Part shown: in pieces, positions 34,348 through 41,451 of the stretch
Layout: each line of letters starts with the position of its first letter
Position numbering within the stretch: position 1 is the stretch's first letter
Assembly (NCBI GenBank): GCA_964425355.1
Contig: CAYRMO010000001.1
Location: 1-64,000, forward strand
From: Litorimonas sp964425355
Lineage (GTDB): Bacteria; Pseudomonadota; Alphaproteobacteria; Caulobacterales; Maricaulaceae
Direction of reading: 5' to 3'
Length of the DNA stretch: 64,000 nucleotides
Notes under the pieces: generated by a model
Told to the model about the DNA's origin: nothing
Seen by the model: the letters and a program-made list of their open reading frames with translations, nothing else
Database searches by the model: none
Position numbers and translations under genes: made by a program

Positions 34348-34812
34348 TTAGCTTTGGGCTTGAATATAGTTCTGAATGCCAACCAATTTGATTTGGTCTT
34401 GTTGCGTCTCAAGAAAATCCAAATGCTCTTCTTCACTGGTTAGGATTTTTGCCATGAGATCACGTGTCACATAATCCTTGATCTCTTCACAATGGGTGAT
34501 GGCTTCGCGAAGAAGCGGGATCGCAATATGTTCGAGCTTAACATCGCATTCGATAATTTCCTCGACCGTTTCGCCGATCATTAATTTACCCATATCCTGA
34601 AGGTTGGGTAGACCTTTGAGAAATAAGACGCGTTCAATGATCCAGTCGGCATGGTTCATTTCATCAATCGATTCTTGATATTCCTTCTCGGCTAATTTCA
34701 AGACACCCCAATCTTTGAGGATTCGAGAATGTAAAAAATACTGATTGATCGCCGTCAGCTCATTTTTGAGCGCTTTGTTTAGGAATTCGATCGTTTTAGG
34801 GTTTCCACGCAT
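34348..34812 (-). CDS. bfr: Bacterioferritin
   Basis: A 154-aa ferritin-like subunit for iron storage. Ferroxidase ligands fall at the Escherichia coli positions: Glu18, Glu51, His54, Glu94, Glu127 and His130. Met52, the haem ligand, is also present, so the protein should form haem-bridged dimers. Encoded 27 bp after bfd, which releases its iron. hemW ends 24 bp away in the opposite direction. Confidence 0.96.
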   Translation of the reverse strand: MRGNPKTIEFLNKALKNELTAINQYFLHSRILKDWGVLKLAEKEYQESIDEMNHADWIIERVLFLKGLPNLQDMGKLMIGETVEEIIECDVKLEHIAIPLLREAITHCEEIKDYVTRDLMAKILTSEEEHLDFLETQQDQIKLVGIQNYIQAQS

Positions 34813-34839
34813 GGAACAGGCTCCGTCAATTTGGGGGGC

Positions 34840-35037
34840 CTATTCCGCGACGAGTAAAATATCTTCGCCTTGTAGAGGAATCACGGCCTGTAATCTTTCA
34901 TCTATAGAAGATCGGCAGGCGCCGCAATTAAAACGTGTGCCACAGAACTTCATGACGCAGTCAGCCGTCTTGGCCCCGCATGAGGCGGCTTGGTCGACTT
35001 TTGCCGTGTTAATCTGTCTGCACACACAGTGGATCAT
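34840..35037 (-). CDS. bfd: Bacterioferritin-associated ferredoxin
   Basis: A 65-aa [2Fe-2S] protein that donates electrons to bacterioferritin for iron release. Ligand cysteines are Cys4, Cys6, Cys38 and Cys41 (CVC and CGAC), matching the known Bfd pattern. It is the first gene of the bfd-bfr operon. Upstream, 35092-35107 contains a TTAA-N7-TTAA box. An AT-rich stretch at 35061-35075 could be a Fur/Irr-type site but is not a clear match. Confidence 0.92.
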   Translation of the reverse strand: MIHCVCRQINTAKVDQAASCGAKTADCVMKFCGTRFNCGACRSSIDERLQAVIPLQGEDILLVAE

Positions 35038-35091
35038 ACCCCATCATATATGCACATGCGAATGATTGTCAATAACGAGAGACAAATAAAG

Positions 35092-35107
35092 TTAATAAGG
35101 CCTTAAC
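35092..35107. promoter_or_regulatory. CtrA-type box upstream of bfd-bfr
   Basis: TTAA (35092-35095), 7 nt, then TTAAC (35103-35107): the full CtrA consensus. It is 55 bp upstream of bfd and just past the stop of the convergently placed lipoprotein gene. A single match in AT-rich DNA, so moderate weight. Confidence 0.4.
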
Positions 35108-35108
35108 G

Positions 35109-36509
35109 CTAACTTCCGCCCAATACTTCACGAGGTGCGGGGTCTAGGACAACGAATTTTCCGTTTTGAATGCGGTAAACCGCTAATCCGCGTTCTGGCC
35201 GGCCATCAGGCCCAAAGCTTACAAGGCCGTCCACACCATAAAATCCAGATGGGTTTTCTGCGCGCGCAAACCGTCCGCGGGGATCACCATCTGCCACAAA
35301 GGTACCCATGACAACGGCATCATAAGCCAGACTTGCCAATCCCGTGGGTGTTTCGCCAAAGGCCCGATCATAATTTGCGCTAAAGACCGCTTGGGTGTCT
35401 TTATCGGGGCCTGCAAAAATACCACCACCCAGGGCTGGTTCCCTTACTGTTTCAGGATCTGCCCAGCGCGACGTTCCGATAAATTGAACATCGGCAGGAT
35501 CGACTTCGTAATAGGGTAGAAGTGGAGCAAGAGATCTTAAGGGTGTTCCGCCTTCTGGCAGAAGAATAGCTTCGAAACTCATGGGAGTTAAGCCTCCATT
35601 GGCTTCGGCCAAGGTTTCGCCTTCCGCGTGAAATGCGGCGAGTCGTTGAGCGGGCGCCTGCATGACAGAAATATCATTGCCCTTATAGGTTTCTGCGGCT
35701 GTGATTTCTCCGCCAATGGCTTGGATGCGTGACGCATATGCGTTTCTCACGCGATTTCCATAGGCACTATCTGGCCCTAAATATGCAAAACGCGTTGTGC
35801 CTGTTGTCGCAATATAGTCGACAATCCGATTGATTTCCGCTTCGGGCGGGAAAGACATAAGATAGGTTCCATTCCCAGCAACCCGTTGGTCATTTGAGAA
35901 GGCGATCACGGGCACATTGGCGCGGCGCGCTTCACGTGACGACGCATTCACATTGGAAGCAATGATCGGCCCTAAAATGACATCCGCGCCAGCCTGAATA
36001 GCCGCGCGTGTTGCCGAGCGGGCGCCTTCTTCAGTCCCTTTTGTATCTAAGGCGATCAGTAACACATCAGGATTTGGATTGTTAAAGACCGCTAATTCCG
36101 CTGCGCGGTACATAGATTGGGCTTCTTGCGCCAAGCGGGTTGATTGCGTTGAAAAGGGCAAGAGTATTGCCAGTCTTTTTGTATTGCGTCCCACCATATG
36201 CGGCGGCGTCAAACCTTGACGATTGTTAAAATAGGGACCGGTCGCGATTTGTGGCGCTTCCGTGTCCGCATCCTTGGCCTCAGATTCGAGTTCGACATTT
36301 GCTTCAGTCGGCGGTTCAACCTCTTCAGAGATCTCCGTTTCAGTTTCTGTTTGAACAGGTGTCTGCGTCGGTACGGGTTGCTGTGCGACTGGGACACGAG
36401 TGGTCGTCGGCGCCGGCGGTTGTGTCGAGGCACAGGCGACCAAGGTCAGCGTGCAAAGGCTCAGAATGAGATATTTCAAACTCTGGCCAAATGAGTTTAA
36501 CTGAGGCAT
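35109..36509 (-). CDS. Penicillin-binding protein activator, LpoA-like lipoprotein
   Basis: A 466-aa lipoprotein. A signal peptide with lipobox LVAC (Cys about residue 27) is followed by a Pro/Thr/Glu-rich linker. A type-I periplasmic-binding-protein fold follows, with LAILLPFSTQSTRLAQ, ADVILGPIIASNVNAS and FGETPTGLASLAYDAV. LpoA activates PBP1A in gamma-proteobacteria; in alpha-proteobacteria the role is inferred. The ATG at 36509 has GGAG 8-11 nt upstream; a longer frame to 36551 would run to 3 bp from rsmI. It is divergent from rsmI, as is typical for this locus. Confidence 0.88.
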   Translation of the reverse strand: MPQLNSFGQSLKYLILSLCTLTLVACASTQPPAPTTTRVPVAQQPVPTQTPVQTETETEISEEVEPPTEANVELESEAKDADTEAPQIATGPYFNNRQGLTPPHMVGRNTKRLAILLPFSTQSTRLAQEAQSMYRAAELAVFNNPNPDVLLIALDTKGTEEGARSATRAAIQAGADVILGPIIASNVNASSREARRANVPVIAFSNDQRVAGNGTYLMSFPPEAEINRIVDYIATTGTTRFAYLGPDSAYGNRVRNAYASRIQAIGGEITAAETYKGNDISVMQAPAQRLAAFHAEGETLAEANGGLTPMSFEAILLPEGGTPLRSLAPLLPYYEVDPADVQFIGTSRWADPETVREPALGGGIFAGPDKDTQAVFSANYDRAFGETPTGLASLAYDAVVMGTFVADGDPRGRFARAENPSGFYGVDGLVSFGPDGRPERGLAVYRIQNGKFVVLDPAPREVLGGS

Positions 36510-36553
36510 GTTGGCTCCAATTTGCAATGCGCTGATGCGCAAAGGATTCATTT

Positions 36554-37432
36554 GTGTCTAAGCCGCCAGTCCAATTGTCGCAACACCTAAGAGGCGAGTT
36601 TAATGCAGAGCTTGCACCTGGATTGTACGTTGTAGCCACTCCAATCGGCAATTTACGAGATATTTCACTACGCGCCCTCGATATTTTGACCTCGGTTGAT
36701 CAAATTTTAGCCGAAGATACGCGACAAACGGCCAAACTCCTTGACGCTTATGACATTCAAGCCAAACTGACAGCCTATCATGACCATAATGTGGCAGGGC
36801 GCATCCCTCAGGTGATAGATTGGTTGTCTCAAGGGCGCTCAGTCGCCTTGGTTTCAGATGCGGGAACACCCTTGGTGTCAGACCCTGGCTATAAATTGGT
36901 ACGAGAGGCTGTTGCCGGGGGATATGAAGTTTTTCCTGTTCCAGGTGCTTCTGCGCCATTGGCAGCACTCGTCAAATCTGGATTACCGTCAGACCGCTTT
37001 TTATTTGCTGGGTTTTTGCCACCCAAAACCTCCGCGCGTAAAAAAGCATTAGACGAGCTTGCAGCTATTCGTGCGACACTGATCCTCTTTGAAACAGGTC
37101 CACGGATCAAAGCCTGTTTGAAAGATATTGATGAGGTTTTGGGAGACCGCGAACTTGTCCTGACTCGCGAAATCACCAAAAAATATGAAGAAGCTCGACA
37201 GGGTACCGCAAAGGCCTTGATCGATTCTGTCGTGAGTGACCCGCCAAAAGGCGAGATTGTACTTTTGATCGCCCCACCCAGTTCGGAAAGTCGGTGGGAC
37301 GCGGCAAAAATAACTGAGGCTCTGACAATAGAGATCGCGGAGCTCGGTGTGAAACGTGCGAGCGCGAAAGTCGCGCAAGCCTCGGGTTGGGCCAAGCGGG
37401 ACGTCTATAATCTGGCGTTAAAGCTCAAATGA
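36554..37432 (+). CDS. rsmI: 16S rRNA (cytidine1402-2'-O)-methyltransferase
   Basis: A 292-aa SPOUT-independent, tetrapyrrole-methylase-fold enzyme. It has LYVVATPIGNLRDISLRAL, AEDTRQTAKLLDAY, VALVSDAGTPLVSDPG and the PGASAPLAAL loop. It starts with GTG behind AAAGGA at 7 nt. It overlaps yraN by the ATGA at 37429-37432. The order lpoA-rsmI-yraN-BON lipoprotein is conserved in proteobacteria. Confidence 0.96.
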   Translation: MSKPPVQLSQHLRGEFNAELAPGLYVVATPIGNLRDISLRALDILTSVDQILAEDTRQTAKLLDAYDIQAKLTAYHDHNVAGRIPQVIDWLSQGRSVALVSDAGTPLVSDPGYKLVREAVAGGYEVFPVPGASAPLAALVKSGLPSDRFLFAGFLPPKTSARKKALDELAAIRATLILFETGPRIKACLKDIDEVLGDRELVLTREITKKYEEARQGTAKALIDSVVSDPPKGEIVLLIAPPSSESRWDAAKITEALTIEIAELGVKRASAKVAQASGWAKRDVYNLALKLK

Positions 37433-37815
37433 GCGCCCGAACGCGCCAGCAAAATGAAGCGGAAGGACGAAAAGCCGAGAAACATGTCGCGCGTTATTTA
37501 AAGCGTCGCGGCTGGGTTATGTTAGAGCAGCGGTTCAAAACGGCTGAAGGTGAGGTGGATCTGATTGCAAGACGGGGCAAAATAATCGCCTTTATTGAGG
37601 TCAAACAGCGCGAAACGATGCCGACGAAAGAGGATCTTCTGAGCGCGTCTAATGTGGAACGTGTCATGGCTGCGGCCGAGATTTGGGTGAACCGGCATTT
37701 CGAAACCTTGCCTCAGGACTTTGAAATCCGCTTTGATTTGGCTGCGATTAAGGGATTTGTGGGTCCCCTGTCCAAAGTTTCATATATTCCTAATGCCTTT
37801 CGTGGAGATTGGTAA
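37429..37815 (+). CDS. YraN family (UPF0102) protein
   Basis: A 128-aa endonuclease-like-fold protein. It has EAEGRKAEKHVARYLKRRG, then FKTAEGEVDLIARRG with the IAFIEVKQR strand that holds the D-ExK-like acidic/lysine residues. Function unproven; family thought to act on branched DNA. Coupled to rsmI by a 4-bp overlap. Confidence 0.93.
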   Translation: MSARTRQQNEAEGRKAEKHVARYLKRRGWVMLEQRFKTAEGEVDLIARRGKIIAFIEVKQRETMPTKEDLLSASNVERVMAAAEIWVNRHFETLPQDFEIRFDLAAIKGFVGPLSKVSYIPNAFRGDW

Positions 37816-37849
37816 TAACTCGTTCACCATGTTTCTCTATTCTAAAGGC

Positions 37850-38833
37850 ATGAAAAACTGGCTAAAATTAACAACAACACTCATTCTTGCATCTTCTCTT
37901 ACGGGCTGTGCCTTGGCGACGGCGGGAATCAAGAAGGGCGATGAGCGTAGTTTCACTGGCTCACTTCGCGATATTAACGCGGGCCGAGCGATTGAAGCTA
38001 GAATGAAACGGGCTCATGATTTCAAGCTATCTGGTATTGATGTTGAAGTGGCTGAAAAAGTCGTTCTCCTGTCCGGTAATGTTCCGACACAGCAAGACAA
38101 GATTGAAGCCACACGTATTGCCTGGTCAGCACCTGGCATTGAACAAGTTGGCAATGAGATCCTAATCAAAGGTAAGCAATCCTTCCTGCGCAATACTAAA
38201 GATGGCGTTCTCGAGAAATCAGTTCGGACACGTCTGACGGTCGATAAATATGTCAAAGCGCGCAATTTTAATGTCGAGACACATGATGGTATTGTTTATC
38301 TTTTAGGCGTCGCGCGGACAGAGGATGAGCTTAAGCGCGCCGCTGAAATTGCCGCGACCACCAAAGGGGCTCGTGAAGTTATATCTTATGTGAAACTCGC
38401 GGATTTGCCGGATCAAACCCAGCAATTTGCCTCTGTTCCACAAATCCAAGGTTCACAAATTCAGGGCGCCGCACCTCAATTGGCGGTGCCGCAACAACGC
38501 GCACTTCCTGATTTTTTAACAACATCGCCCGGCGGAATTGAACAAGCGCCTGCGCCGATACAAAACTTACCTCTTTCACAGCCTATTCCGTTTGAGTTAC
38601 CATCAGAAGTCGTTCAAGCCGTCCCGTCTACGCCGCAACATTTTGATATGGGAGACCGGTTGGGTAAAGACTTGCCAACAGACGAACAATTAGGGGCCTT
38701 CCGCACAGGCCAAGCTGGCGAGGCTATCTCTATTATCGAATCTGACCCATATTATATCGATCCCGATACAGGTGAACAAATTCCTGTGAGATTTGATGAA
38801 AATGGGAATTTTGTACCGAAGATTGTTCGGTAG
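37850..38833 (+). CDS. BON-domain lipoprotein (DolP/YraP-like)
   Basis: A 327-aa outer-membrane-type lipoprotein. Signal MKNWLKLTTTLILASS leads to lipobox LTGC. Two BON domains (about residues 43-115 and 120-190; the second contains VKARNFNVETHDGIVYLLGVA) are followed by a Pro/Gln-rich tail of about 130 residues that is longer than in DolP and probably disordered. Involved in envelope integrity in relatives. An in-frame ATG at 37829 is the alternative start; neither has a good SD. Ends 4 bp from argF, convergent. Confidence 0.85.
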   Translation: MKNWLKLTTTLILASSLTGCALATAGIKKGDERSFTGSLRDINAGRAIEARMKRAHDFKLSGIDVEVAEKVVLLSGNVPTQQDKIEATRIAWSAPGIEQVGNEILIKGKQSFLRNTKDGVLEKSVRTRLTVDKYVKARNFNVETHDGIVYLLGVARTEDELKRAAEIAATTKGAREVISYVKLADLPDQTQQFASVPQIQGSQIQGAAPQLAVPQQRALPDFLTTSPGGIEQAPAPIQNLPLSQPIPFELPSEVVQAVPSTPQHFDMGDRLGKDLPTDEQLGAFRTGQAGEAISIIESDPYYIDPDTGEQIPVRFDENGNFVPKIVR

Positions 38834-38837
38834 GATC

Positions 38838-39776
38838 TCAAACCCCCAAACACCATCTGATCACCGCTTTTTGCGCGTGTAACCGGTTTTCGGCTTCGTC
38901 CCACACGGCGCTTTGCTTGCCTTCTAGGACCTTCGTTGTCATTTCTTGTCCGCGATAAGCCGGAAGGCAATGCAGGAAGGTAGCTTTGGGCGCAGCTGAT
39001 TTCAGGATGTTTTCATCGATCTGGAACGGGGTGAGGGCTTCGATACGTTCTGCCTTATCCATGTCGCCCATACTGACCCAGCAATCCGTGATGAGTGCGT
39101 CTGAGCCATCAGCCGCGTCTTCTCTTGTAAGACCGGTTGTGATCCGGCCTTGCTTGGCTTGCGCATCGGAAATGATCTTAGGATCAAGGCTGTAATTTTC
39201 CGGTGAGGCAATGCGCAGGCTATAACCGAAAGCCGGCGCAGCATTTACGAAACTGGCGAGAACATTATTGCCATCACCAATCCAGCTGAGTGTCATGTCT
39301 TTAAGGGGTTTGTCCTGGGTTTCCTCTAGGGTCATGAGGTCGGCCATAATTTGGCAGGGATGGTTGAAGTCAGACAGACCATTTATAACGGGCACATCAC
39401 TAGAGCCTGCAAAATCTGTAATCGTGCTATGCGCGTTAGAGCGGATCATGACCGCATCGACAAAGCGTGAGAGAACGCGGGCTGTGTCTTCGACGCTTTC
39501 ACCACGACCCAATTGCATATCGTTGGTTGTTGCGACAATGGCAGAGCCGCCAAGCTGGCGCATGCCCTGTTCAAAAGAAAAACGGGTCCGGGTCGAGGCT
39601 TTCTCGAAAATCATCGCGAGCGTATGACCGTTTAGCGGCGCCTTAGGATCACGCGCCCCTTTTGGCAGGTCTTGGCGCGCATTTTTCATTGCATGGGCCT
39701 GGTCCAAAATGCCGCGCAAATCAGCGGCAGGAATGTCAGATAGGGACAGGAAATGCTGCATGGGGGTCAAACTCAC
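38838..39776 (-). CDS. argF: Ornithine carbamoyltransferase
   Basis: A 312-aa enzyme making citrulline from ornithine and carbamoyl phosphate in arginine synthesis. It has the carbamoyl-phosphate motif STRTRFSFEQ, HPCQIMADLMTLEE and the ornithine-site HCLPAYRGQE. Full length. No other arg gene adjoins it in the window; argD is the common neighbour upstream and is replaced here by a P450. Confidence 0.95.
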   Translation of the reverse strand: MSLTPMQHFLSLSDIPAADLRGILDQAHAMKNARQDLPKGARDPKAPLNGHTLAMIFEKASTRTRFSFEQGMRQLGGSAIVATTNDMQLGRGESVEDTARVLSRFVDAVMIRSNAHSTITDFAGSSDVPVINGLSDFNHPCQIMADLMTLEETQDKPLKDMTLSWIGDGNNVLASFVNAAPAFGYSLRIASPENYSLDPKIISDAQAKQGRITTGLTREDAADGSDALITDCWVSMGDMDKAERIEALTPFQIDENILKSAAPKATFLHCLPAYRGQEMTTKVLEGKQSAVWDEAENRLHAQKAVIRWCLGV

Positions 39777-39825
39777 GAAAACACCAAAAAGCGGCTTTAG
39801 CGAAATTACGCCCTTTTGCCAAGCC

Positions 39826-41259
39826 TTACTGACGTTTCTTAACGCGCATCATAAGTGGTTTGGCGGGTCTGGTTGTAATGCGCATGACAGGCCAGGGATG
39901 GGGTGTCCCGTCGATCCAGTTTAGCCGTAATCGTTTAAAGATCACGGCGATCATTATGGCCGCTTCTTGCATGGCGAATTGCTGCCCTATGCAGACCCGA
40001 TGTCCAAGACCAAAGGGCAAATAGGCAAATCGCTCTATGGGCGTTGGATTGCTCGGCAAGAAACGGTCTGGAACAAAGGCGTCAGGGGTCGTCCAATGTT
40101 TGCGGTGTCTATGCAAGGCCCAAAGATTGATGAGGATGCCACAATCTTTGGGGATGTGTTTGTTGTCGATTTGATCTGCCTCAATGGCTTGTCTTGAGAT
40201 AAAAGGGGCGGGCGGGTAGAGACGCATGCTCTCTTTAAAACAAGCCATTGTAAACGGCAGATGGTCGATCCAATCTTCAGACGGTGAAGACAGATCAAGA
40301 TTGTCTAATTCGGCTTCAAATCTTTCGCGGTTTTTGACGTCTTGGCTCAGGAGATAGGTCATCCAAGTCAAGGCACGCGACGTCGTTTCATGTCCGGCGC
40401 CGACAAAGGTTATGATCTGATCCTCAATTTGTGCATCGCTAAGGCTTTCGCCCGTGTCCGTCTTACTTTGTAAAATCCGTGTCAGGAGGTCCTCTGGCAC
40501 ATCATGACCCGCATTTAACCGTGTCCGGCGATCTTGGGCCAAGGCAATAACTTGTTTTCGAAGGCGTTTCATGGCGCCTAAACCGCGCAATTTTGAAAGT
40601 CTCGGAATCCAATTTGGAGCCATTAACAAATCAAGTGGGTTTGGCTTACCCAAAGTTGATAAAAATTTCGCAATATCTCTTAATACCTCATCTGTTTCGC
40701 CGTCAATCTCACCTGAAAATAGAGTTTCTGATAAAACCGCATAGGTGAGTTTGAGATAGGCCTCACTGATATCGAGCTCCGTATTTACGGGGAAAAGATC
40801 GTCACATAGTCGATCTGTGACGCGAACCATGCTGGCTGCAAAGCGCTTAATGTGGCGTGGCACAAAGACAGGGCTCAGCGCCTTGCGTGCAAACTTCCAG
40901 AGATCTCCCTCGGCCGTTAATAAGCCGTCTTTTAACATGGGTTTTAAAAGGGCTTGGCGGACCGGATGTAAGCGGTAATTCGATGCATTATCGACGAAAA
41001 TATAACGTATCACCTCGGATGAAGAAGCAATCATCATGGTTTGTCCCATAGCTTCGACTTGTACATCTAGCTCCGTCATTGAGATTTCGGTTGTGGCTTC
41101 GACTGGATTGCGGCTTAGCGCAAGAACGGATTCTAGATTGTCTCTAAAATCCCATTCATCAGGGTGTTTGGCGACTGGAATTGGGGCCGGTGGAACGAAT
41201 AACTCATCCTCCCATTTAGGGTCTGGACGAAATTTGTAGTCATGGCGCGCCATAGGCAC
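39826..41259 (-). CDS. Cytochrome P450
   Basis: A 477-aa P450. It has I-helix AGHETTSRALTW, K-helix ExxR in KESMRLYPP, and the haem-binding FGLGHRVCIGQQFAMQ with Cys423. No N-terminal TM anchor is visible, so it is soluble, probably of the bacterial CYP102/CYP110-like fatty-acid or alkane type. Perfect SD AGGAGGTG 5 nt upstream. No ferredoxin or reductase gene adjoins it. Substrate unknown. Confidence 0.93.
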   Translation of the reverse strand: MPMARHDYKFRPDPKWEDELFVPPAPIPVAKHPDEWDFRDNLESVLALSRNPVEATTEISMTELDVQVEAMGQTMMIASSSEVIRYIFVDNASNYRLHPVRQALLKPMLKDGLLTAEGDLWKFARKALSPVFVPRHIKRFAASMVRVTDRLCDDLFPVNTELDISEAYLKLTYAVLSETLFSGEIDGETDEVLRDIAKFLSTLGKPNPLDLLMAPNWIPRLSKLRGLGAMKRLRKQVIALAQDRRTRLNAGHDVPEDLLTRILQSKTDTGESLSDAQIEDQIITFVGAGHETTSRALTWMTYLLSQDVKNRERFEAELDNLDLSSPSEDWIDHLPFTMACFKESMRLYPPAPFISRQAIEADQIDNKHIPKDCGILINLWALHRHRKHWTTPDAFVPDRFLPSNPTPIERFAYLPFGLGHRVCIGQQFAMQEAAIMIAVIFKRLRLNWIDGTPHPWPVMRITTRPAKPLMMRVKKRQ

Positions 41260-41451
41260 CTCCTATAGCGCTTGTTCTATACCGGAACAAAAAACAGTCA
41301 ATTGGCTTTGCGCGCATAGCGGCGTTGCGCTTCTGCAAGCCAGGTTTTACAAAAAAAACGTGATCATGATTGTAGCTGTCTGGTTAGGAAATATTAAGTA
41401 TATTTCGAAATAGACCGAAGCGTGTATACTGATAAATTTCTCTTTAGTGCG

